A program made the translations under genes and the position numbers. This document shows, piece by piece, positions 40,214-48,233 of a stretch of DNA of 64,000 nucleotides. The stretch lies in the NCBI RefSeq assembly GCF_008843165.1, contig NZ_CP044427.1:682001-746000 (forward strand), given 5' to 3'. The DNA comes from Ornithinimicrobium pratense (lineage in GTDB: Bacteria > Actinomycetota > Actinomycetes > Actinomycetales > Dermatophilaceae). The notes under the pieces are model-generated. The model had not been told where the DNA came from. It saw only the letters and a list, made by a program, of their open reading frames with translations, and did not search any database. How positions within the stretch are numbered: position 1 is the first letter of the stretch; each line of letters begins with the position of its first letter.

Positions 40214-41332
40214 ATGACCGGGACGGCACGGGTGTCGTGGGCGCAGGCGCTGTCGTGGCGGCTGTCGCGTCACCTGCTGGACCCCGTCGGCGCCGAGCCG
40301 CCGGCTGGCGTGGTGCGCCGTCTCGGCGCCGTGCTCTCGATGGACGAGGGGCTGGCCGAGCTCGCGGTGCGCACCCGGAGCATGACCGACCCGCCCGGCG
40401 GGCTCGCGGCCGCGCTGGCGACGGGGGAGGTGATCAAGGCCTTCGCGTTCCGGGGTGCTGTCCACTACCTCTCGCCGGAGGAAGGCGGGATCTACCTTGC
40501 CGTGCGTGCGGCGGGTCGGCAGTGGGAGCTGCGCAGCTGGGTCGAGCACTACCGGCTCACTGCGGCCCAGTGGCCGCACTTCCGGGCCGCGGTGCGGGAG
40601 GCGGTGGCAGACGGGCCGTTGACCGTGACCGAGCTCGGTGAGGTGGTCGCTCGGCACTCTGACTACCGGCACCTCCGGCCGGTCTTCGAGGAGGGTGCGG
40701 GGACCCTGATCAAGCCGCTGACCTGGCAGGGCGACGTCAGCATCGGACCCCCGCGCGGGGGCCGTCTCACCCTGCAACGGCTCGACACCAACCCGCGCTG
40801 GGGCGGCATCACCGACCTGGACGTCGCCGGCCCCGGGGCGATCACCGCCTACCTCCGCACCTATGGCCCGGCCACCCTCGACCACGTGCACTACTGGCTC
40901 GGGGACGGCCTCAGCGCAGGTCGGCGACGGCTGGTCGCCTGGTGGGGCAGCCTGGCCGACCGCCTGGTCGAGGTCGACGTCGAGGGGACCAGGGCGTATG
41001 TGGTGCGGGAGCACCTCGACGCGCTGGTGGCGGCGCGACCGTCGGAGGCGGTCCGGTTCCTGCCCGGCCACGACCAGTGGGTCATCGGGCCCGGGACCCA
41101 GGAGACCTCCATCACCCCGGCGTCGCGACGGCAGCTGATGACCCGCAAGGCCAACCCGGTCCTCCTCGGTGGAGTGGTGCGTGGGACCTGGGTGCGCAAG
41201 CAGGACCAGCTCACGGTGCACTGGCTGGACGATGGACCCCCACCCAGGGATGAGTTGCGCCAGGAGGCAGGCCGGTTGGCCAAGCTCCTCGGAGCAGACC
41301 TGCAGGTGGACGTGGTCGTCGGGGACCGGTGA
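40214..41332 (+). CDS. Winged-helix DNA-binding (HTH_42 / AlkZ-like) protein
   Basis: A 372-residue protein of the HTH_42 family, whose characterised members (AlkZ, YcaQ) are DNA glycosylases that unhook crosslinks. Visible landmarks are AFAFRGAVHYLSPEEGG, GPLTVTELGEVVARH (winged helix), RWGGITDLD, FLPGHDQWVIGPG and the C-terminal GGVVRGTWVRK. The short catalytic Q-x-Q or Q-x-D motif expected after the first helices reads LSM here, so glycosylase activity is doubtful. First gene of the accessory insert between the MBL-fold gene and rph. Confidence 0.75.
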   Translation: MTGTARVSWAQALSWRLSRHLLDPVGAEPPAGVVRRLGAVLSMDEGLAELAVRTRSMTDPPGGLAAALATGEVIKAFAFRGAVHYLSPEEGGIYLAVRAAGRQWELRSWVEHYRLTAAQWPHFRAAVREAVADGPLTVTELGEVVARHSDYRHLRPVFEEGAGTLIKPLTWQGDVSIGPPRGGRLTLQRLDTNPRWGGITDLDVAGPGAITAYLRTYGPATLDHVHYWLGDGLSAGRRRLVAWWGSLADRLVEVDVEGTRAYVVREHLDALVAARPSEAVRFLPGHDQWVIGPGTQETSITPASRRQLMTRKANPVLLGGVVRGTWVRKQDQLTVHWLDDGPPPRDELRQEAGRLAKLLGADLQVDVVVGDR

Positions 41333-41394
41333 CGTCGTGCTGCGAGGCGACGGCTGAACCGGGCAACGTCCAGGCTGGGGGTGGACACTGCAGC

Positions 41395-43038
41395 ATGGAC
41401 ACCCGCACCGTGCGCCGCGCTAGCGACCTTCGTGGTGCGGGGCTGACCGGCATCGCCGCCGGGGCGGTCACCCTCGGCACCGCCGAGCTGCTGGCCGCAG
41501 CCTGGTCCGGGCCGCTCGCCAGCGCGGGCACACCCTCGCCGCTGCTGGCCGTGGGCGCCGCCTTTGTGGACCGCACGCCTGCCTGGCTCAAGGACTGGGC
41601 AATCGCGATCTTCGGGACCGCGGACAAGATCGCGCTCGGGGTGGGTATGGCGCTCGTCCTGTCCGTGGTCTGTGCCGCCGTGGGCCTGCTGGCAACCCGG
41701 CGCAAGGACCTGGCGCAGGTCCTTTTCCTGGCGGTGGCTGCCCTGGGGGTGGCAGCGGTGCTGAGCCGGCCGGACAGCGGACTGCTGGACGCGGTGCCGA
41801 CCGTGGTGGGCGCAGCCGTCGGCACCTGGCTGCTGGGGCGGCTGAGCGACCAGGGCCGGGCGGCTCAGGCCGGTCCAGTGCCGCCCCTCGCCCATCCCCG
41901 GCGTGCCGCAGCGCATCCCGGAGCGCATCCCGGAGCGCATCCCGCAGCCGTCGAGCCCATGCCGGTCGGTGCACCGCGCCGGGAGGTGCTCCGCACGGCG
42001 GGCGGCCTCACCGCCCTCGGGCTGGTCGGGGTGGCGATCGGCACCAGTGGCAGCGGCCTGCTCAGGACGGCTGGCCCGGCGACCCCGGCGATGCCGTTGC
42101 CCCGACCGATCCGCACGGTGGGCGTCCCGGACGTTGCGGGCAGCAGCACACCGGGGCACACGGCATACCTGACCCCGAACGACGCCTTCTACCGCATCGA
42201 CACCGCACTGCGGGTGCCGCGGGTGAACCCTGAGACCTGGACGCTGCGGGTGACCGGCCTGGTGGAGCGGGAGATCGAGATGAGCTATGCCGACCTGTTG
42301 GCGGAGCAGCACGTCGAGGCGCTGGTCACCCTCACCTGCGTGAGCAACGAGGTGGGTGGCGACCTCGTCGGCAACGCCCGCTGGCAGGGCTGGCCCGTGC
42401 GTGACCTGCTCGCGCGCGCCGGGGTGGCTCCCGAGGCCGACATGGTGCTCTCCCGCAGCGTCGACGGGTGGACGGCCGGCACGCCGTTGGAGGCGCTGAC
42501 CGACGATCGCGACGCCCTCCTGGCGGTGGCCATGAACGGTGAGCCGCTGCCGGCCAGGCACGGATACCCCGTCCGACTGGTCGTGCCCGGACTCTACGGC
42601 TACGTCTCGGCGACCAAGTGGGTGACCGAGCTCAAGGTGACCCGGTTCGATGCCGACGAAGGCTACTGGACGCCCCGCGGCTGGTCGGCTCTCGGGCCGA
42701 TCAAGACGGCCTCGCGGATCGACGTGCCCCGGACCGGTGCTCGGGTCGTGGCCGGGGAGGTGGTCGTCGCCGGTGTCGCCTGGGCCCAGCTCCGCGGCGT
42801 GGATCAGGTGCAGGTGCAGGTCGACGACGGTCCGTGGCAGGTGGCCGAGCTGCTGGCCGAGCCGTCGGTGGACGCCTGGCGGCTGTGGCGCTGGACGTGG
42901 CCCGACGCGACACCGGGCCGGCACCGGCTCCGGGTGCGGGCCACGGACGCTACGGGAGAGGTGCAGACGGACCTCGTCGCCCGGCCCGCACCGGACGGGG
43001 CCAGCGGGTGGCACGAGGTCAGCGTCCGCGTCACCTGA
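41395..43038 (+). CDS. Membrane-anchored molybdopterin-dependent oxidoreductase (sulfite-oxidase fold)
   Basis: 547 residues. Four to five N-terminal membrane segments (about 15-35, 45-62, 80-100, 105-125, 130-148), a His/Pro-rich linker, an Arg-Arg segment with a hydrophobic stretch (about 197-220), then the Mo-cofactor domain from about 255 with the metal-binding Cys in VTLTCVSNEVGGDLVGNARWQG and GYPVRLVVPGLYGYVSATKW. A C-terminal Ig-like dimerisation domain ends at 547. The catalytic part would face outward. Natural substrate unknown. Confidence 0.87.
   Translation: MDTRTVRRASDLRGAGLTGIAAGAVTLGTAELLAAAWSGPLASAGTPSPLLAVGAAFVDRTPAWLKDWAIAIFGTADKIALGVGMALVLSVVCAAVGLLATRRKDLAQVLFLAVAALGVAAVLSRPDSGLLDAVPTVVGAAVGTWLLGRLSDQGRAAQAGPVPPLAHPRRAAAHPGAHPGAHPAAVEPMPVGAPRREVLRTAGGLTALGLVGVAIGTSGSGLLRTAGPATPAMPLPRPIRTVGVPDVAGSSTPGHTAYLTPNDAFYRIDTALRVPRVNPETWTLRVTGLVEREIEMSYADLLAEQHVEALVTLTCVSNEVGGDLVGNARWQGWPVRDLLARAGVAPEADMVLSRSVDGWTAGTPLEALTDDRDALLAVAMNGEPLPARHGYPVRLVVPGLYGYVSATKWVTELKVTRFDADEGYWTPRGWSALGPIKTASRIDVPRTGARVVAGEVVVAGVAWAQLRGVDQVQVQVDDGPWQVAELLAEPSVDAWRLWRWTWPDATPGRHRLRVRATDATGEVQTDLVARPAPDGASGWHEVSVRVT
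41918..41950 (+). repeat. 11-bp tandem repeat inside the oxidoreductase linker
   Basis: GCATCCCGGAG-type units occur three times in a row, giving a short His-Pro-Gly-Ala linker repeat between the membrane and catalytic parts. Confidence 0.6.
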
Positions 43039-43096
43039 CCGGGTGGGTCGACTCGGGGCATCCCTGGGCCGTGTGGGCCGACTCCAGGCCGCCGGA

Positions 43097-44362
43097 TCAG
43101 CGCGCGCTGAGCTCCGGGTGCTGCGGCGCCGGCTCTGGTTCGGACCGGGCGCGGTCGGTCCGGGTCAGCAGGCGGTAGCCGCCGACGCCGAGCGCGCAGG
43201 CCAGGGCGGTCGCGCCGACCGAGACCGCCAGGGCAGGCCGGTGGCCACCGATGTCGGCGAGCCGGCCGGCGAGGGCCGCGCCCACGGCATACCCGGTGCC
43301 GGTGGTCGCCGAGAGGATGGTCATCGCCGCGCCCAGCCGCTCCACGGGGGTGGCCCGCTCAGCAAGGGTGAAGGTGGTGATCATCGACGGCGCGATCGCC
43401 ACGCCCAGGCCGAGCAGGGCGAAGGCCAGGCCGACCAGGGTGTCGACCAGCAGCAGCGGCAGGGCGAGCACCAGCATCGAGGAGGTGAACACGCGTAGCC
43501 GCTGGGGGTAGGCGAACCGCTGGGGCAGGGCCACGACCAGGAGACCGGCGATGACGCTGCCGACGCCCAGCAGGGCGTGCAGGAGCCCGGTTAGGCCGGG
43601 CTCGCCGGCCTGGGTGGCCAGCACCGAGGTGCCGGTCTGCACCGAGCCGAAGACCATGCCGATGGACAGCTGGGTCGCAGCCAGGAGCAGCAGGGCGGGG
43701 GTGAGCAGCCGGCCCCGGCCCGCACCGGTCAGGCCGGCGGGGATGACCAGCGCGCCGGTCGGGTGGACGGCGAACCAGGTGGCGAAGATGCCCAGCATGA
43801 CGGCGGCCACGGCCAGCGCGGCCATCGGGTTGAGCAGGGCGGCGATGAGCCCGACGACCGCCGGGCCGAGCACGAAGGAGGCCTCGTCGGCCGCGCCCTC
43901 GTAGGAGAAGGCGGCGTCCATGACCCGGGGATCCTCGCTGCCGGCCGCCCGGCTGATCGGCCGCCAGCGCACCCGCGCCATGGTGCCGACCTGGGGGACG
44001 AAAGCCCCGCCCAGGGCCGCCACCACCGGCAGCGGCCACCACGGGTCACCCTGGGCGTGAGTGGCGGTGAGGACGGCCAGCACGCCCAGCCCGATGGCCC
44101 CCGCGATGCTCTGGACGAGCAGGACCGGACGCTGTCCGACCCGGTCGGTGAGGGAGCCGGCGATGGGGGCGCCGATCGCGTTGGCCACGGCCAGGGCACC
44201 GGCGGTGGCGCCCCCCGCGCCGTAGGACCCGGTCGCTGCGGTGACCGCGAGCAGCGCCGCGATCTGCGACATCGCCATCGGCAGGCGGCCGATGAAGGCG
44301 ACGGCGACATAGAGGGGGCCGGTGAGGCCGAACAGTCGGAGGTAAGACTGCACAGGAGACAT
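43097..44362 (-). CDS. MFS transporter (drug-efflux type)
   Basis: A 421-residue, 12-segment carrier: GRLPMAMSQIAALLAVTAATGSYG-region first helices, the A-like motif GSLTDRVGQRPVLL between helices 2 and 3, a long cytoplasmic loop near 130-165, and late motif GTGYAVGAALAGRLADIGG. The frame stays open 48 codons upstream, but that part is a hairpin-rich leader; the ATG was chosen for its position before the first helix and AAAGG upstream. Substrate unknown. Confidence 0.87.
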   Translation of the reverse strand: MSPVQSYLRLFGLTGPLYVAVAFIGRLPMAMSQIAALLAVTAATGSYGAGGATAGALAVANAIGAPIAGSLTDRVGQRPVLLVQSIAGAIGLGVLAVLTATHAQGDPWWPLPVVAALGGAFVPQVGTMARVRWRPISRAAGSEDPRVMDAAFSYEGAADEASFVLGPAVVGLIAALLNPMAALAVAAVMLGIFATWFAVHPTGALVIPAGLTGAGRGRLLTPALLLLAATQLSIGMVFGSVQTGTSVLATQAGEPGLTGLLHALLGVGSVIAGLLVVALPQRFAYPQRLRVFTSSMLVLALPLLLVDTLVGLAFALLGLGVAIAPSMITTFTLAERATPVERLGAAMTILSATTGTGYAVGAALAGRLADIGGHRPALAVSVGATALACALGVGGYRLLTRTDRARSEPEPAPQHPELSAR

Positions 44363-44383
44363 CCGTGAGGAAGACCTTTCGGG

Positions 44384-44441
44384 CAAGGGTCCGTCGAAGG
44401 ACGTGTGCGCCGTCCCTGCCTCCCGACGCACGGGACCCTTG
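44384..44441 (-). promoter_or_regulatory. Structured 5' leader of the MFS gene (candidate attenuator)
   Basis: CAAGGGTCC (44433-44441, minus strand) faces GGACCCTTG (44384-44392) as a perfect 9-bp stem closing about 40 nt. Inside are GTGC/GCAC pairing extended by GTC/GAC and a small CGTC-CTTC-GACG-like hairpin. The closing strand ends about 20 nt before the ATG, next to the ribosome site. A TACCAT box lies just upstream. No known riboswitch family was recognised. Confidence 0.5.
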
Positions 44442-44492
44442 ATGCAATTTCCCATGGTACCCCACCGGCGCAGACGCAGGACTGGCTCGACA

Positions 44493-44498
44493 TACGCT
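44493..44498 (+). promoter_or_regulatory. -10 hexamer for the YczE-like gene
   Basis: TACGCT, 6 nt before the ATG at 44505. Confidence 0.45.
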
Positions 44499-44504
44499 TC
44501 GCCC

Positions 44505-45227
44505 ATGACGAGCCATCGACGCGAGCGTGTGTCAGCCCGGGCGGCCGACCCCCGCCGTCAGCTCCAGGCGTTGGGTCCGCTGGAGCAGCTGCGCGCCGGG
44601 CGACTGGGTCTGCGGATCCCGCAGCTGGTGCTCGGGCTGGTGCTCTACGGCGTCTCGATGGCCCTGCTCATCCGCGGCGCCCTGGGGGTCATGCCCTGGG
44701 ACGTGCTGCACCAGGGCCTGGCCCGGCACGTGCCGCTGACCTTCGGCCAGGTGGTCATCCTCACCTCGGTGGCGGTGCTGCTGATCTGGGTCCCGCTGCG
44801 CCAGTCACCGGGCCTGGGGACGGTGGCCAACGCGGTCCTTGTCGGGCTGGTCGTCGACCCGGTCCTGTCCTGGGTGGACCCGCCGGAGGGCTGGCTTCCC
44901 CGGATCGGGCTGATGACGGCCGGGATCATGCTCAACGCCCTGGCGACGGCGATGTACATCGGCGCCCAGCTGGGTCCCGGCCCCCGCGACGGGCTGATGA
45001 CCGGCTTGGCCCGCACGACCGGCCGCTCGATTCGGCTGGTGCGCACCCTTATCGAGGTGGGGGTGGTCGTGGTCGGCTTCGTCCTGGGCGGCGTCCTGGG
45101 CCTTGGGACGGTGCTCTACGCCCTGTTCATCGGTCCGTTGACCCAGCTGCTGCTGCCGTGGCTCGTGGTGCCGGTGCAGCCTGCGCGGAGCCAGCCTGAC
45201 CCAGGCCTGCTTCAGCCACCAGGGTGA
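44505..45227 (+). CDS. YczE/YitT-like integral membrane protein
   Basis: 240 residues with a basic N-terminus and about six membrane segments. The family landmark LVLYGVSMALLIRGALGVMPWDVLHQGL lies near 47-72, and GAQLGPGPRDGLMTGLARTTG near 157-178 is also typical of this group. Function unknown; often next to MocR or ArsR regulators. The 3' end overlaps the convergent regulator gene by 101 bp, and both ends look genuine. Confidence 0.82.
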   Translation: MTSHRRERVSARAADPRRQLQALGPLEQLRAGRLGLRIPQLVLGLVLYGVSMALLIRGALGVMPWDVLHQGLARHVPLTFGQVVILTSVAVLLIWVPLRQSPGLGTVANAVLVGLVVDPVLSWVDPPEGWLPRIGLMTAGIMLNALATAMYIGAQLGPGPRDGLMTGLARTTGRSIRLVRTLIEVGVVVVGFVLGGVLGLGTVLYALFIGPLTQLLLPWLVVPVQPARSQPDPGLLQPPG

Positions 45228-45771
45228 GGAAGTCCCAGTCCTGACGGACCTCGCCCGCCTCCGACTCCTGCAGCCGTTGGCGCGTCCGCCTGATGACGGA
45301 CTCCAGCTCCTCAACCAGTAGGTCGATCTCCGCACGGGTGGCCCTCAGGGTGCCCAGGCTGATCGCGGCCCGCTGCACCTCGTCCCGCCCGCTGCTCCAC
45401 TCCACCGCCCAGACCAGCGCCGTGCGGACCAACTCTTGGAGGTCGATGCCGGCCTGGTCCAGGTAGGCACGCAGGGCCGGCTCGTCCTCCTCCTGCAGGG
45501 TGCCGGGGTCGGGGACGCTAAACCCGTCGCCCGCCGCCACCCAGACCCTGTCCCGGCGGTCGCGGGCGTGCTCGGGCGCCTCGATGATCATCCCGGCGTC
45601 GGCCAGCGTGCGCAGGTGGAAGCTCACCGAGTTGGCCGGCACGTCGAGCTGGCGGGCCAGGTCCACAGCCCGCATCGGCTGGTCGTGCCGCATCAGGCTC
45701 ACGATGCGGCGGCGCAGGGGGTGAGTCATCGCCTTGAGCATGGGCGAGGTCATCCGGACGTGGGCGGCCAT
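45127..45771 (-). CDS. ArsR-type winged-helix regulator
   Basis: 214 residues. A winged helix at 8-90 (ALKAMTHPLRRRIVSLM-type start, LARQLDVPANSVSFHLRTL recognition helix, wing RRDRVWVAAG) is followed by a helical domain with LVRTALVWAVEWSSGRDE, a pattern common in regulators of MFS exporters. Divergent from an MFS gene with TGCGCAA repeats between them, so it most likely represses that gene and itself. The last ~34 residues lie in the overlap with the YczE-like gene. Confidence 0.85.
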   Translation of the reverse strand: MAAHVRMTSPMLKAMTHPLRRRIVSLMRHDQPMRAVDLARQLDVPANSVSFHLRTLADAGMIIEAPEHARDRRDRVWVAAGDGFSVPDPGTLQEEDEPALRAYLDQAGIDLQELVRTALVWAVEWSSGRDEVQRAAISLGTLRATRAEIDLLVEELESVIRRTRQRLQESEAGEVRQDWDFLTLVAEAGLGQAGSAQAAPAPRATAAAAGSTDR

Positions 45772-45777
45772 AGAGGC

Positions 45778-45783
45778 AGTCTA
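45778..45783 (-). promoter_or_regulatory. -10 hexamer for the ArsR-type regulator
   Basis: TAGACT on the minus strand, 6 nt from the ATG at 45771, adjacent to the first TGCGCAA site. Confidence 0.5.
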
Positions 45784-45788
45784 CCAAG

Positions 45789-45822
45789 TGCGCAAGGACA
45801 GTTGCGCAAGTGTAGTTGCGCA
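45789..45822. promoter_or_regulatory. TGCGCAA operator cluster
   Basis: TGCGCAA at 45789-45795, palindromic TTGCGCAA at 45802-45809 and TTGCGCA at 45816-45822, spaced 13-14 bp apart, between the divergent ArsR-type and MFS genes. They cover the expected -35 of the MFS promoter. Confidence 0.65.
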
Positions 45823-45825
45823 CTA

Positions 45826-45831
45826 TATGTT
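45826..45831 (+). promoter_or_regulatory. -10 hexamer for the regulated MFS gene
   Basis: TATGTT, 6 nt before the ATG at 45838, immediately downstream of the operator cluster. Confidence 0.5.
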
Positions 45832-45837
45832 GCGGAT

Positions 45838-47082
45838 ATGTTCCGACCTGCTTCCTCGGCGGCGCCACTGTGGCGCCAACCGGGCTACCTGACCTGGCTG
45901 CTGACCGACACCGCGGTGGGGCTCGCGACCCAGGTGCAGGCCTTCGTGCTCCCCCTGGTCGTCATCCTGTTGACGAGTGACCCCGCCCTGGCCGGGGCCG
46001 TCGCCGCTCTCGGCGTCGGCGCCCGGGTGGTGACCACCCTGGTCGGAGGCGTGCTCGCCGACCGGCACGACCTGCGCCGGCTCATGGTCCTCAGCGGCGG
46101 GCTCGGCGCCGGGCTGGCTGTCCTCATGGCGGTGGCCTACGCCACCGGCCTCGGCGTGACGGCGCTCGCCGTGCTCAACATGCTCGCCGGCATTCGCGCT
46201 GGGCTGCTGGGCGTCGCCTCCGACGCGGCCCTGAAGCAGGTGGTCAGCAGCGAGCAGCTGCCGGTTGCTTCCAGCGCCAACCAGGCCCGGGACGCCGCCG
46301 TGCAGCTCGGGGCCGGCCCGGCGGGTGGCGCCCTCCTGGTGCTCGGCCCGGTGATCGCGCTGCTGACCACTGCGGCGGTCTTCGTCACCAGCGCGCTCTC
46401 CGCGCTGGCGCTCAAGGGCGACTTTCAGGCCGACCGCGACCCCTCCACCGCCGGCTCGGCCTGGCGTGAGGCGGCCGACGGGGTGCGCTGGCTCTGGGGC
46501 CAGCAGGTGCTGCGTCGGATTCTGTGCGTTGCGATGCTGCTCAACCTGGGGCTCACCAGCGGCGTCACCACGCTGATCTACGGCCTGAGCGTGCAGGGGC
46601 TGGACCCCGCCCGCATCGGTCTGGTCACCAGCGCCATCGGCTCGGCCATGCTGGTCGGGGCCGTGGCCGCGACCCGGATCGTGCAGCACGTGCCCTCGGG
46701 CGTCGTGGCGACGGTAGGGATGGCGATGGCCGGGCTGTCGATGGCCGCGCTACCGTTCGTGCCGGGCTTCTGGCCGACCCTGGCCGTGCTCTTCGTCGGT
46801 ACGCTCGGCGCCCCGGCCTGCAACGCCGCCATGATGAGCTACTTCATGCACCTGGTGCCGCGCCGGCTGCTGGGTCGGGCCCTCAGCGGCGCCTCCCTGC
46901 TCACCACCGGAGCGGTCCCGCTCTCGCCGGTCATCGCCGGCCTCGGCCTGGCCTGGGTGGGTTTGACCCCGACGTTGATGACGGCAGGGACGATCTGCCT
47001 GTTGGCCGTGCTGGCCCTCCTCGCGGATCGGGGCCTGCGCACGCTGCCCCGGCCGGCCGACTGGCCCGAGCCGCAGGCCTGA
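45838..47082 (+). CDS. MFS transporter (MFS_3/EntS-like)
   Basis: 414 residues with 12 expected membrane segments: WLLTDTAVGLATQVQAFVLPLV, loop motif GGVLADRHDLRRLM, NQARDAAVQLGAGPAGG in the middle and HLVPRRLLGRALSG late. The type resembles exporters paired with ArsR-like sensors. Divergent from such a regulator with clear operator repeats, so it is probably induced by its substrate, which is unknown. Confidence 0.88.
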   Translation: MFRPASSAAPLWRQPGYLTWLLTDTAVGLATQVQAFVLPLVVILLTSDPALAGAVAALGVGARVVTTLVGGVLADRHDLRRLMVLSGGLGAGLAVLMAVAYATGLGVTALAVLNMLAGIRAGLLGVASDAALKQVVSSEQLPVASSANQARDAAVQLGAGPAGGALLVLGPVIALLTTAAVFVTSALSALALKGDFQADRDPSTAGSAWREAADGVRWLWGQQVLRRILCVAMLLNLGLTSGVTTLIYGLSVQGLDPARIGLVTSAIGSAMLVGAVAATRIVQHVPSGVVATVGMAMAGLSMAALPFVPGFWPTLAVLFVGTLGAPACNAAMMSYFMHLVPRRLLGRALSGASLLTTGAVPLSPVIAGLGLAWVGLTPTLMTAGTICLLAVLALLADRGLRTLPRPADWPEPQA

Positions 47083-47085
47083 GGG

Positions 47086-47367
47086 TCAGTGGTTGCGCAG
47101 CGCGTCGATGAGTTCGCCCTTGGTCATCGAGGAACGCCCCTCGATATCGAGCTCGGCGGCGCGCTTGCGCAGATCCTCCACCGTGCGGTCCTCGTAGCTG
47201 CCGGCCTCGCCGCCGCGTTCGCCGACCTCGCTGCGGGAGCTGTTGGCGGCCGCATTGGCGATCCGGGCCGCCTTCTCCTTGGACGCCCCATCGTCGCGCA
47301 GGGCCTCGTACACCTCCGGGTCCTTCACGCTCGGGCCGGGGTCCTCCTCCTGCTTCTTCTGCGCCAT
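47086..47367 (-). CDS. Small Rho-N/SAP-like domain protein
   Basis: 93 residues. An acidic/basic N-terminal part with DPEVYEALRDDGASKEKAARIANA is followed by a helix-extended-helix motif YEDRTVEDLRKRAAELDIEGRSS-MTKGELIDALRNH, as in Rho N-terminal and SAP nucleic-acid-binding domains. It likely binds nucleic acid. TATCGT lies 7 nt before the ATG. Convergent with the MFS gene, 3 bp between stops. Confidence 0.8.
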   Translation of the reverse strand: MAQKKQEEDPGPSVKDPEVYEALRDDGASKEKAARIANAAANSSRSEVGERGGEAGSYEDRTVEDLRKRAAELDIEGRSSMTKGELIDALRNH

Positions 47368-47374
47368 GAGCCCG

Positions 47375-47380
47375 ACGATA
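47375..47380 (-). promoter_or_regulatory. -10 hexamer for the Rho-N-like gene
   Basis: TATCGT on the minus strand, 7 nt from the ATG, in the 74-bp divergent gap with rph. Confidence 0.5.
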
Positions 47381-47428
47381 TGCCGTCCCGCCCCGCGCGG
47401 CAGGCTGAGGGGTCCGTGGGGGACCGCA

Positions 47429-47434
47429 TACCCT
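47429..47434 (+). promoter_or_regulatory. -10 hexamer for rph
   Basis: TACCCT, 7 nt before the rph ATG. Confidence 0.55.
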
Positions 47435-47441
47435 GATAAGC

Positions 47442-48233
47442 ATGACCCGCCACGACGGCCGCACGCCCGACCAGCTCCGCGACATCCGCTTCACCCGCAA
47501 CTGGCTCGACCACGCCGAGGGAAGCGTGCTGGTCGAGTTCGGCCGCACCCGGGTGCTGTGCGCCGCCAGCTTCACCCAGGGGGTGCCGCGCTGGCGCAAG
47601 GGCAGCGGCAAGGGGTGGACGACGGCCGAGTATGCGATGCTGCCGCGCGCCACGCACACCCGCTCGGACCGTGAGTCGGTCCGTGGCCGGATCGGCGGGC
47701 GCACGCACGAGATCAGCCGGCTCATCGGGCGGTCCCTGCGGGCGGTCGTCGACCTGCAGGCCTTGGGGGAGAACACCATCCAGATCGACTGCGACGTGCT
47801 CCAGGCCGACGGTGGCACCCGCACTGCCGCGATCACCGGGGCCTACGTCGCGCTGGTCGACGCGATCGAGAACGCCCGCGCCCAGGGCCTGATCCCCAAG
47901 GGCAAGGAGCCGATGACCGGGTCGGTGTGCGCGGTCAGCGTGGGGGTCGTCGCCGGGGAGCCGGTGCTGGACCTGGATTACGTGGAGGACGTTGACGCAG
48001 ACACCGACATGAACGTCGTGATGACCGGCGACGGCCGGTTCGTTGAGATCCAGGGGACCGCCGAGGGGGTGCCCTTCGACCGCGAGCTGCTCGACGCCCT
48101 GCTGGACCTGGCGGCCGAGGGCTGCGCCGAGCTGACCGCTCGGCAGGCGATGGCCTTCGGCGGCGACGACATGGGCGGGGCCGACTCACACGAGGCGGGC
48201 GCCGCCATCGACCTGGGTCCGCCCACGTGGTGA
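47442..48233 (+). CDS. rph: Ribonuclease PH
   Basis: A phosphorolytic 3' exonuclease trimming tRNA ends. 263 residues: [13 protein letters not shown] start, [51 protein letters not shown] and the phosphate/metal site [19 protein letters not shown]. Followed by rdgB with a 4-bp overlap. Confidence 0.96.
   Translation: MTRHDGRTPDQLRDIRFTRNWLDHAEGSVLVEFGRTRVLCAASFTQGVPRWRKGSGKGWTTAEYAMLPRATHTRSDRESVRGRIGGRTHEISRLIGRSLRAVVDLQALGENTIQIDCDVLQADGGTRTAAITGAYVALVDAIENARAQGLIPKGKEPMTGSVCAVSVGVVAGEPVLDLDYVEDVDADTDMNVVMTGDGRFVEIQGTAEGVPFDRELLDALLDLAAEGCAELTARQAMAFGGDDMGGADSHEAGAAIDLGPPTW

Noticed and set aside
41918..41950. CRISPR-like short repeats
   Set aside because: Three adjacent 11-bp units in a coding linker with no spacers.
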